Positions 5,909 to 12,297 of a stretch of DNA of 12,297 bases are shown in pieces. The position numbers and the translations under genes were made by a program. The DNA lies in the NCBI GenBank assembly GCA_036401755.1, contig DASWUD010000170.1:1-12297 (forward strand), given 5' to 3'. The DNA is from DASWUD01 sp036401755 (lineage in GTDB: Bacteria; Pseudomonadota; Gammaproteobacteria; Thiohalomonadales; Thiohalomonadaceae). How positions within the stretch are numbered: the stretch's first letter is position 1; the number at the start of each line of letters is the position of its first letter. A model generated the notes under the pieces. That model was not told the origin of the DNA, searched no databases, and saw nothing but the letters and a program-made list of their open reading frames with translations.

Positions 5909-7951
5909 ATGCCCAACCCGCTGTTAGAGATGACCGACCTGCCGCCGTTCCAGGCGATCCGCCCCGAACACGTGGAACCGGCCATCGACGAGCTGCTTGC
6001 CACCAACCGCGCCGCGATCGCCCGGCTGCTCGACGGCCTCGACCATTTCAGCTGGGAGAATCTGGTGGCGCCCATCGAGGAGCTGGATGATCGCCTCAAC
6101 CGCACCTGGTCGCCGGTCAGCCATCTGAATGCGGTGGTCAACAGCGAAGCGCTGCGCGCCGCCTACAACGCCTGCCTGCCCAAGCTCTCCGACTACGCCA
6201 CCGAGATGGGGCAGAATGAACCGCTGTTTCGCGCCTACAAGGCGATCGCCGACGGTGCCGAATACAAAACGCTCGATACAGCCCAGCGCAAGGTGATCGA
6301 CAACGCGCTACGCGACTTCCGTCTCTCCGGCATCGATCTGCCCCCGGAAAAACGCGCGCGCTTTAAGGTGCTCAAGCAAAAACTGTCGCAGCTCACCAGC
6401 AAGTTCGACGAAAACCTGCTCGATGCCACCAACGCCTGGAAAAAATTGATCACGGATGAAGCGCAGCTGGCGGGGTTGCCCGAATCGAGCAAGGCGATGC
6501 TCAGGCAGGCGGCGCAACGCGACGCAAAGGAGGGGTGGCTGCTCAGCCTGGAGTTCCCCAGCTACTACGCGGTGATGACCCACGCCGACAACCGCGCGCT
6601 GCGCGCAGAGGTTTACCAAGCCTACACCACGCGTGCCTCCGATCGGGGGCCGCATGCGGGACAATGGGACAACAGCGCGGTGATGGAGGAGATCCTCGCG
6701 GCGCGCCACGAGCTTTCGCAACTGCTCGGTTTCGCCAACTACGCCGAGCGCTCGCTCGCCACCAAGATGGCCAAGTCGCCCCATGAGGTGATGAATTTTC
6801 TCAGCGACCTGGCGAGTCGTTCGCTGCAACTGGCGCGCAGCGAGCTGGAGGAGCTCCGTCACTTCGCCCAGCAAGCACATGGGCTCACCGAGTTGCAGGC
6901 GTGGGACATCAGCTACTACGGCGAGAAGCTGCGCGAGCAGAAGTACGCCATCTCCCAGGAGGAGCTGAAGCCCTACTTCCCGGCCCAGCGGGTGGTGCAG
7001 GGGATGTTCGAGGTGGTGCGCCGTCTCTATGGTCTCGACATTCGCGAGATCACAGCCGTGCCGCGCTGGCACGACGACGTCACCTTCTACGAAATCCGCG
7101 ATGCGCAGGGCGAGCTGCGTGGCCGTTTCTATCTCGACCTCTACGCCCGCCCCCACAAGCGCGGTGGCGCCTGGATGGACGACTGCAAGACGCGGCGCCG
7201 CCTGCCCGACGGCACGGTGCAAACGCCGGTCGCCTACCTCACCTGCAACTTCTCGCCGCCGGTGGGCGACACTCCCGCGCTCTTCACCCACGACGAGGTG
7301 CAGACGCTGTTCCACGAATTCGGCCACGGCCTGCACCACCTGCTGACACGCATCGACTACGCGCCGGTCTCCGGCATCAGCGGCGTGCCGTGGGATGCAG
7401 TGGAACTGCCCAGCCAATTCATGGAGAACTGGTGCTGGGAGCGCGAGGCACTCGACCTCATCGCCGGCCACTGGCAGAGCGGCGCAAATCTCCCGGAACT
7501 GCTCTATCACAAAATGCTCGCCGCGAAAAATTTCCAGGCGGGCATGCAGATGGTACGCCAGCTCGAATTTGCATTGTTCGATTTCCGCCTTCATCGCGAA
7601 TACGACCCCGCCAAAGGGGCGCGTATTCAACAGATCCTCAACGAGGTGCGCGAGGCAGTAGCGGTGGTGCAGCCGCCCGAAGAGAACCGCTTCCAGCACG
7701 GCTTCTCCCACATCTTCGCCGGCGGTTATGCCGCGGGCTACTACAGCTACAAGTGGGCCGAAGTGCTCTCCGCCGATGCCTTCTCCCGCTTCGAGGAAGA
7801 GGGGATCTTCAATCGCGCCACCGGACTGTCGTTTATGGAAAATGTGCTGGAGCAGGGCGGCGCACGCGAACCGATGGAGCTGTTCGTCGCCTTTCGCGGC
7901 CGCAAACCGACCATCGATGCCTTGCTGCGCCATAGCGGGTTTAATGCATGA
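5909..7951 (+). CDS. prlC: Oligopeptidase A (M3 zinc metallopeptidase)
   Basis: A 680-residue cytoplasmic zinc peptidase, the same length as E. coli OpdA/PrlC, which degrades short peptides including cleaved signal peptides. The zinc site is HEFGHGLHH (His469, Glu470, His473) with the third ligand Glu499 in VELPSQFMENW, matching the thimet oligopeptidase spacing. The substrate-loop region is RIDYAPVSGISGVPWDAV. Near the C-terminus, HGFSHIFAGGYAAGYYSYKW is the family's conserved Gly/Tyr-rich segment that lines the active-site cleft. The ATG at 5909 has AGGT 8 bases upstream and begins with MPNPLLEMTDLPPF, the family's usual N-terminus. Long open frames on the opposite strand within this gene are shadows caused by high GC. 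It is followed by xthA 125 bases later on the same strand, with a repeat between them. In E. coli prlC is a heat-shock gene; no sigma32 promoter was recognised here. Confidence 0.95.
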   Translation: MPNPLLEMTDLPPFQAIRPEHVEPAIDELLATNRAAIARLLDGLDHFSWENLVAPIEELDDRLNRTWSPVSHLNAVVNSEALRAAYNACLPKLSDYATEMGQNEPLFRAYKAIADGAEYKTLDTAQRKVIDNALRDFRLSGIDLPPEKRARFKVLKQKLSQLTSKFDENLLDATNAWKKLITDEAQLAGLPESSKAMLRQAAQRDAKEGWLLSLEFPSYYAVMTHADNRALRAEVYQAYTTRASDRGPHAGQWDNSAVMEEILAARHELSQLLGFANYAERSLATKMAKSPHEVMNFLSDLASRSLQLARSELEELRHFAQQAHGLTELQAWDISYYGEKLREQKYAISQEELKPYFPAQRVVQGMFEVVRRLYGLDIREITAVPRWHDDVTFYEIRDAQGELRGRFYLDLYARPHKRGGAWMDDCKTRRRLPDGTVQTPVAYLTCNFSPPVGDTPALFTHDEVQTLFHEFGHGLHHLLTRIDYAPVSGISGVPWDAVELPSQFMENWCWEREALDLIAGHWQSGANLPELLYHKMLAAKNFQAGMQMVRQLEFALFDFRLHREYDPAKGARIQQILNEVREAVAVVQPPEENRFQHGFSHIFAGGYAAGYYSYKWAEVLSADAFSRFEEEGIFNRATGLSFMENVLEQGGAREPMELFVAFRGRKPTIDALLRHSGFNA

Positions 7952-7990
7952 AGGAAAGTTAACCGCTAAGAACGTGAAGTGACGATCATC

Positions 7991-8050
7991 TGTAGCCTGG
8001 ATGGAGCGTAGCGGAATCCGGGAAGGCCTTGAACCCGGATTGCGTTACAA
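7991..8050. repeat. Dispersed hairpin repeat (REP-like) between prlC and xthA
   Basis: TGTAGCCTGGATGGAGCGTA followed by GCGGAATCCGGG is one arm of a repeat of the GTAGCC(C/T)GGATGGAGCG type that I recall as common between genes in gammaproteobacteria. The opposite arm is cut short to CCCGGATTGCGTTAC. The two arms pair from 8008-8022 with 8034-8048: 15 positions with one mismatch and one wobble, around an 11-base loop. There is no T run, so it is not a classical terminator, though it could protect the prlC transcript end. Confidence 0.6.
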
Positions 8051-8076
8051 TTCACTTGGCGGTTGAGATGTTTTCC

Positions 8077-8847
8077 ATGAAAATCGCCAGCTGGAACGTC
8101 AACTCGCTCAATGTGCGGCTGCCGCAGCTGCTGCAATGGCTGAACGAAGCAGCGCCAGACATCATGGCGCTGCAGGAAACCAAACTTACCGATGACAAAT
8201 TCCCGCGTCGGGAGTTGGAGGCAGCCGGTTATCACGTAGTCTTCGCCGGACAGAAGGGTTACAACGGCGTGGCTCTGCTGAGTCGTACACCACTCACCGA
8301 GGCCATTGCCGATCTTGCCGGCCTCACAGATCCCGAACGGCGCCTAATCGCCGCCACTACAAACGGCATTCGCCTGCTCAACCTCTATGTGGTCAACGGC
8401 CAGGCGCCGGGGTCGGAGAGATACCAGTGGAAATTGCAGTGGCTCGCGAAGGTGCGCGACTGGCTCGCTGCTGAGTTGCTGCGCTACCCACAACTCGTCG
8501 TACTGGGCGACTTCAACATCACCCCCGACGATCGTGATGTCTACGATCCGGATGCCTTGAGAGAGAGCATACTGTGCAGTAGACCCGAGCGCGCCGCACT
8601 GCAGCGGCTGTTCGACCTGGGGATGCACGACACCTTCCGCCTCTTTCCTCAGGAGCCTGGTCTCTTCACTTGGTGGGACTACCAGCAGCGTGCGTTCCAG
8701 GGTAATCGCGGACTGCGCATCGATCTAATCCTCGCCAGCACAGCATTGGCAGCACACTGCAACGCCGCCTGGATCGACAAGGGGCCACGCAGCTGGGTAC
8801 GCCCCTCCGATCATGCGCCGGTACTGGCGGAATTCCTGACCAGATAA
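8077..8847 (+). CDS. xthA: Exodeoxyribonuclease III
   Basis: A 256-residue DNA repair enzyme with AP-endonuclease and 3'-5' exonuclease activity, of the EEP superfamily. Active-site residues are all in place relative to E. coli ExoIII: Asn7 (SWNVNS), Glu34 (LQETKL), Tyr104 (LNLYVVNG), Asp145 and Asn147 (GDFNITP), Asp216 (RIDLILAS) and Asp245/His246 (RPSDHAPV). The spacing between Asp216 and His246 matches the E. coli enzyme. The ATG at 8077 starts the family's MKIASWNVNSLN; an in-frame ATG at 8068 and a TTG at 8029, inside the upstream repeat, are less likely. It follows prlC on the same strand and converges on the symporter gene 32 bases away across a small hairpin. Confidence 0.94.
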   Translation: MKIASWNVNSLNVRLPQLLQWLNEAAPDIMALQETKLTDDKFPRRELEAAGYHVVFAGQKGYNGVALLSRTPLTEAIADLAGLTDPERRLIAATTNGIRLLNLYVVNGQAPGSERYQWKLQWLAKVRDWLAAELLRYPQLVVLGDFNITPDDRDVYDPDALRESILCSRPERAALQRLFDLGMHDTFRLFPQEPGLFTWWDYQQRAFQGNRGLRIDLILASTALAAHCNAAWIDKGPRSWVRPSDHAPVLAEFLTR

Positions 8848-8871
8848 AAACGACGCACTTGCGGCGCTTTT
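8846..8871. terminator. Small bidirectional terminator between xthA and the symporter gene
   Basis: CGACGC (8851-8856) pairs with GCGGCG (8861-8866) around an ACTT loop, with one internal mismatch. On the + strand it is followed by CTTTTG, and on the minus strand by five T (8846-8850). It sits in the 32-base gap between two convergent genes, the expected place for a shared terminator. The stem is short, so strength is uncertain. Confidence 0.45.
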
Positions 8872-8879
8872 GTTAGCGG

Positions 8880-10343
8880 TTAGGCCGCGTTCTCAACACC
8901 TGCCAGATGGTGATGCGAGGCGTGCTTGTTGGCAATCGCCTGCGGTCCGAGTGAACCGATCAGCATGCCGAGCAGTGCCATCAGCACCCCGGCCAGTTGT
9001 GCCGGGAAGACTTCTCCCGCCGGTGTCACCATGAACAGAATCCAGGTGAGCATCCCCAGCACGATGGCGAAGATTGCCCCCTGTGTAGTGGCGCGTTTCC
9101 AGTAGAGTCCAAACACCAGCGGCACAAACGCACCCACCAGCGTGACCTGATAGGCGCTGGAGACCATTTCGTAGATCGGTGTACCGCGCAGCAGAATGGC
9201 GTAGATGCAGACCAGTGTGCTGAAGATGAGCACGGTGATACGCATGGTGCGTAGCTCCTGCTTGTCACCCAGGCGCGGCCGGAACTGGCGCCAGATGTTT
9301 TCCACGAAGGTCACCGAGGGCGCGAGCAGTGTCGCCGAGGCGGTCGATTTGATGGCCGAAAGCAGCGCGCCGAAGAAGAGCACCTGCATGATGAACGGCA
9401 TCTGATCCTTAACCAGGGTCGGCAGCACCATTTGCGCCATCTGCGAGCCTCCGCCAAGCAGCGTTTGGGCCTTTTCGGGCATGATGATCAGCGCGCTGGT
9501 CACCAGGAACATCGGCACGAAGGCGAACAGGATATAGAACATACCGCCGATCACCGGACCGCGCGTGGCGGCCTTCACATCGCGCGCCGACATGACGCGC
9601 TGAAAGACATCCTGCTGAGGAATCGAGCCGAGCATCATGGTGATCGCCGCCGCGAAGAAGAAGACGATGTCGGTGAAGGTCGGCTCCGGCAAGAAGCGGA
9701 ACATCTCCTTGCTTACCGCCAGCTCGACCACCTTATCGACACCCCCTGCCATATTTCCCGCAAATACCGCGAGAATGAACAGGCCGGTGACCAGGATGAT
9801 CATCTGGATAAAATCGGTCACCGCCACCGACCACATTCCGCCGAACAGCGTGTAGGCCAGGATGGAGACTGTACCGATCACCATGCCCACCGGGATCGGG
9901 ATCTGTTCGTTGGAGAGGATGTTGAAGACGAGCCCGAGTGCCGTCACCTGCGCGGCTACCCAACCCAGATAGCTGAGCATGATGATGAGTGAACAAGTCA
10001 CCTCCACGGTGCGCCCGAAGCGCTCACGGTAGTAGTCGCTGATGGTGAGCAGTGTCATCTTGTAGAGCTTTCCGGCAAAGAAGAGTCCCACCAGAATCAG
10101 ACAGGTGCCGGCGCCGAACGGGTCTTCCACCACGCTGTTAAGTCCGCCCTCCACGAACTTGGCGGGGATGCCCAGCACCGTCTCGGAACCGAACCAGGTG
10201 GCGAAGGTGGTGGTGACGATCATGATCAGCGGCAGGTGGCGGCCGGCGATGGCAAAGTCTGCCGTGTTCTTGACCCGCTTCGCCGCCCACAGGCCGATGG
10301 CGATGGTTCCGAGCAGATAGAGCATTACCAGTGTCAGCAGCAT
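8880..10343 (-). CDS. Sodium:solute symporter family protein
   Basis: A 487-residue inner-membrane transporter of the SSS (PutP/SGLT) family, which couples solute uptake to the sodium gradient. About 13 membrane segments are expected from the hydrophobic runs, starting with MLLTLVMLYLLGTIAIGLW. Family signatures are FAIAGRHLPL with a following substrate-site segment (about 30-60), GGMWSVAVTDFIQ (168-180), IPQQDVFQRVMSARDVKAA (241-259) and STASATLLAPS (333-343), which matches the segment holding the Na2-site Ser/Thr residues. The C-terminus is short, with a His-rich HASHHH, and no kinase or sensor domain is fused. The ATG at 10343 has GGAG 10 bases upstream and starts directly at the first membrane segment. 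The substrate cannot be told from sequence (proline, pantothenate, acetate and others are known for the family). It is divergent from ubiD; the 203-base gap shows no clear promoter. Confidence 0.9.
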   Translation of the reverse strand: MLLTLVMLYLLGTIAIGLWAAKRVKNTADFAIAGRHLPLIMIVTTTFATWFGSETVLGIPAKFVEGGLNSVVEDPFGAGTCLILVGLFFAGKLYKMTLLTISDYYRERFGRTVEVTCSLIIMLSYLGWVAAQVTALGLVFNILSNEQIPIPVGMVIGTVSILAYTLFGGMWSVAVTDFIQMIILVTGLFILAVFAGNMAGGVDKVVELAVSKEMFRFLPEPTFTDIVFFFAAAITMMLGSIPQQDVFQRVMSARDVKAATRGPVIGGMFYILFAFVPMFLVTSALIIMPEKAQTLLGGGSQMAQMVLPTLVKDQMPFIMQVLFFGALLSAIKSTASATLLAPSVTFVENIWRQFRPRLGDKQELRTMRITVLIFSTLVCIYAILLRGTPIYEMVSSAYQVTLVGAFVPLVFGLYWKRATTQGAIFAIVLGMLTWILFMVTPAGEVFPAQLAGVLMALLGMLIGSLGPQAIANKHASHHHLAGVENAA

Positions 10344-10546
10344 GGCAGACAGACTCCGTGGTCAAGCGTAAGAAGAAAACGCGCAAATTAGCAAAAAGAG
10401 CAGAAGGGGGCCAGCCATTCTTTTGCTCTGTCATGGGGCAAATTAACCGGGCGCTACGCTAGTGTTTCGTGCGCCTGATGTATCATGTAACGATATCGAA
10501 CAGATAAAGAACGCCTTAGCTATCGCGTGCCCAAAGGATTCAAATC

Positions 10547-12016
10547 GTGAAATATCGTGACCTGCGTGACTTCATCGACCTGCTGGAAAAGCAGGGCGAA
10601 CTCAAACGGATCAAGGTAGAGGTCGATCCCTTTCTGGAGATGACCGAGATCGCCGACCGCACCCTGCGCAAGGGCGGTCCCGCGCTGCTGTTTGAAAATC
10701 CCAGGGGCCACACCGTGCCGGTGCTCGCCAACCTGTTTGGCACGCCGCGCCGCGTGGCACTCGGCATGGGCGAAGAGTCGGTGGAGGCGTTGCGCGAAGT
10801 GGGCAAGCTGCTCGCCTTTTTGAAAGAGCCCGAGCCGCCGAAAGGAATGAAAGACGCCTGGGAGAAGCTGCCCATCTTCAAGCAGGTGCTCAACATGGCG
10901 CCCAAGGTAGTGAGCGGCGCGCCGTGTCAGGAAGTTATTCTCGAAGGTGATGCTGTCGATCTGAGCAAACTGCCGATCCAGACCTGCTGGCCCGGCGATG
11001 CCGGACCGCTCATCACCTGGGGGCTGGTGATCACCAAGGGCCCCAACAAGGAGCGGCAGAACCTCGGCATCTACCGCCAGCAGGTGATCGGCAAGAACAA
11101 GGTGATCATGCGCTGGCTCTCCCATCGCGGTGGCGCCCTCGATTTTCGCGACTGGCAGCAGAAGCATCCCGGCGAGCCGTTCCCCATCGCCGTCGCGCTC
11201 GGCGCCGATCCCGCCACCATCCTCGGCGCGGTCACGCCGGTGCCCGATACGCTGAGCGAATACGCCTTCGCCGGATTATTGCGCGGCGGCAAGACAGAAG
11301 TAACAAAATGCATCGGCAGCGATCTGCAGGCCCCTGCCTCGGCGGAGTTTGTATTGGAAGGATATTTGTATCCGGACGAGATGGCCGACGAAGGGCCGTT
11401 CGGCGACCACACCGGCTACTACAACGAAGTGGATCGCTTCCCGGTCTTCACCATCGAGCGCATCACCCACCGCAAGAACCCCATCTACCACTCCACCTAC
11501 ACCGGCCGGCCGCCCGACGAACCGGCGGTGCTCGGCGTCGCCCTCAACGAAGTGTTCGTGCCGATCCTGCAAAAGCAGTTCCCCGAGATCGTCGACTTCT
11601 ACCTGCCGCCCGAAGGGTGCTCCTACCGCATGGCCGTGGTGAGCATGAAGAAGCAGTACCCCGGCCACGCCAAGCGCGTCATGCTCGGCGTCTGGTCGTT
11701 CCTGCGCCAGTTCATGTACACCAAGTTCGTCATCGTCACCGACGACGACGTCAACGTGCGCGACTGGAACGACGTCATCTGGGCCATCACCACCCGCATG
11801 GACCCGGCGCGCGACACCACCCTCATCGAAAACACCCCCATCGACTATCTCGACTTCGCCTCACCGGTATCGGGATTGGGATCGAAGATGGGGCTCGACG
11901 CCACCAACAAGTGGCCCGGCGAAACCACACGCGAGTGGGGGGAGCCGATTGTGCAAAGCGAGGAGGTCAAGAAAAAGGTGGATGAGATGTGGAAGGACCT
12001 GGGGATCGACGAATAA
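10547..12016 (+). CDS. ubiD: 4-hydroxy-3-polyprenylbenzoate decarboxylase
   Basis: A 489-residue prenylated-FMN-dependent decarboxylase of ubiquinone biosynthesis, close to E. coli UbiD (497 residues). It removes the carboxyl group of 4-hydroxy-3-polyprenylbenzoate; its cofactor is made by UbiX, which is not in the window. Visible signatures are MKYRDLRDFIDLLEKQGELK at the start, NLGIYRQQVIG (about 172-182) and LSHRGGALDFRDWQ (191-204) in the cofactor-binding region, EYAFAGLLRGGKTEVTKCIG, and the catalytic DEGPFGDHTGYYN with Glu282 and Asp287. Asp at the second position is as in UbiD, where fungal Fdc1 has Glu. The start codon is GTG at 10547, supported by AAGGA 8 bases upstream. It is a single gene here, divergent from the symporter and convergent with the integrase gene. 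Confidence 0.95.
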   Translation: MKYRDLRDFIDLLEKQGELKRIKVEVDPFLEMTEIADRTLRKGGPALLFENPRGHTVPVLANLFGTPRRVALGMGEESVEALREVGKLLAFLKEPEPPKGMKDAWEKLPIFKQVLNMAPKVVSGAPCQEVILEGDAVDLSKLPIQTCWPGDAGPLITWGLVITKGPNKERQNLGIYRQQVIGKNKVIMRWLSHRGGALDFRDWQQKHPGEPFPIAVALGADPATILGAVTPVPDTLSEYAFAGLLRGGKTEVTKCIGSDLQAPASAEFVLEGYLYPDEMADEGPFGDHTGYYNEVDRFPVFTIERITHRKNPIYHSTYTGRPPDEPAVLGVALNEVFVPILQKQFPEIVDFYLPPEGCSYRMAVVSMKKQYPGHAKRVMLGVWSFLRQFMYTKFVIVTDDDVNVRDWNDVIWAITTRMDPARDTTLIENTPIDYLDFASPVSGLGSKMGLDATNKWPGETTREWGEPIVQSEEVKKKVDEMWKDLGIDE

Positions 12017-12023
12017 CGTGTAG

Positions 12024-12042
12024 GGCGCAACCCTGTTGCGCC
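12024..12042. repeat. Hairpin GGCGCAA/TTGCGCC between ubiD and intI
   Basis: A perfect seven-base-pair stem with a CCCTG loop follows TGTAG, just after the ubiD stop. The TGTAGGGCGCAA form resembles short dispersed repeats I recall from other gammaproteobacterial intergenic regions. No T run follows on either strand. It may help end the convergent ubiD and intI transcripts. It does not fit an integron attC site because the RYYYAAC/GTTRRRY core boxes are absent. Confidence 0.4.
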
Positions 12043-12080
12043 GCATGGATCAGATTTCATGACCAAACTAAAGGCTCACC

Positions 12081-12297
12081 TTAACCGCGATCTAGCGGGC
12101 TCAATACCCCGCGCCCACCACGATTGAGCACATGGGTGTAGATCTGTGTGGTCTTGACATCTTTGTGGCCCAACAGCTCCTGCACCGTGCGAATGTCATA
12201 ACCCTTCTCCAACAGATGGGTGGCAAAGGAGTGACGCAGCGAATGGCTCGTCGCCGGCTTGGTCAACCCAGCGCGACGCACCGCCTCCTTGATAGCC
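12081..12297 (-). CDS. intI: Integron-type integrase (tyrosine recombinase), C-terminal end
   Basis: The last 72 codons of a gene that continues off the right edge. The in-frame GTG at 12281 is not the start, because coding-like sequence continues (AIKEAVRRAGLTKPAT). The catalytic domain end is visible: HSLRHSFATHLL holds the catalytic HxxR, LLGHKDVKTTQIY holds the second His and the nucleophile Tyr nine residues later, matching the spacing of His303 and Tyr312 in IntI1. The GYDIRTVQELLGH and YTHVLNRGGRGVLSPLD signatures are those of integron integrases rather than XerC/XerD or phage integrases. Integron integrases insert and excise gene cassettes at attI and attC sites. The gene reads leftwards, so its start, and any attI site and cassettes, lie right of the window. 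The IntI-specific internal helix is outside the window, so the assignment rests on the C-terminus only. Confidence 0.85.
   Translation of the reverse strand, partial: AIKEAVRRAGLTKPATSHSLRHSFATHLLEKGYDIRTVQELLGHKDVKTTQIYTHVLNRGGRGVLSPLDRG

Noticed and set aside
6308..7933. 541-codon open frame on the minus strand
   Set aside because: It lies wholly inside prlC, which has a complete zinc-peptidase sequence; this is a GC-driven shadow with no recognisable domain.
8029..8076. TTG start for xthA at 8029
   Set aside because: It falls within the repeat and adds 16 residues ahead of the family's normal MKIASWN start.
12024..12042. The junction hairpin as an attC recombination site
   Set aside because: It is too short and lacks the RYYYAAC and GTTRRRY core boxes; cassettes are expected on the other side of intI.
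1..12297. CRISPR arrays, tRNA or rRNA genes, insertion sequences
   Set aside because: No regularly spaced direct repeats, no cloverleaf-like or rRNA-like sequence, and no transposase was seen by reading both strands.

Overview
This window looks like chromosomal DNA of a gammaproteobacterium. The evidence is protein resemblance: glutathione reductase, oligopeptidase A, the stress kinase SrkA, exonuclease III and UbiD all look like gammaproteobacterial versions and have the lengths usual for their families. The DNA is GC-rich and the genes are closely packed, with no gap over about 205 bases. I cannot name the genus from the sequence.

Layout. The left edge holds the C-terminal part of a GT41 (O-GlcNAc transferase-like) glycosyltransferase on the + strand. 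It converges on a leftward group: glutathione reductase (gor), a gamma-class carbonic anhydrase-like protein 14 bases behind it, and a small RRM RNA-binding protein that has its own near-consensus promoter. Divergent from gor is a + strand gene of unknown function with four cysteines that could form a metal site, followed about 115 bases later by a strong intrinsic terminator. A second leftward pair follows, the Ser/Thr kinase srkA and then a GNAT acetyltransferase. Divergent from srkA are prlC (M3 zinc oligopeptidase A) and xthA (exonuclease III), separated by a dispersed hairpin repeat. xthA converges on a sodium:solute symporter gene across a small bidirectional terminator. Divergent from the symporter is ubiD (ubiquinone biosynthesis). 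At the right edge, convergent with ubiD, is the C-terminus of an integron-type tyrosine recombinase (IntI).

Most of the region is housekeeping: thiol redox balance, peptide turnover, DNA repair, stress signalling and quinone synthesis. The genes do not form one dedicated pathway. I found no complete new system inside the window. The best lead is intI at the right edge: because it is transcribed leftwards, any attI site and gene-cassette array should lie just beyond the window. Smaller leads are unusual NADPH-site and ATG-motif residues in the glutathione reductase, the four-cysteine unknown protein, a degenerate RRM protein, a possible small RNA ending at the strong terminator, and two hairpin repeats.
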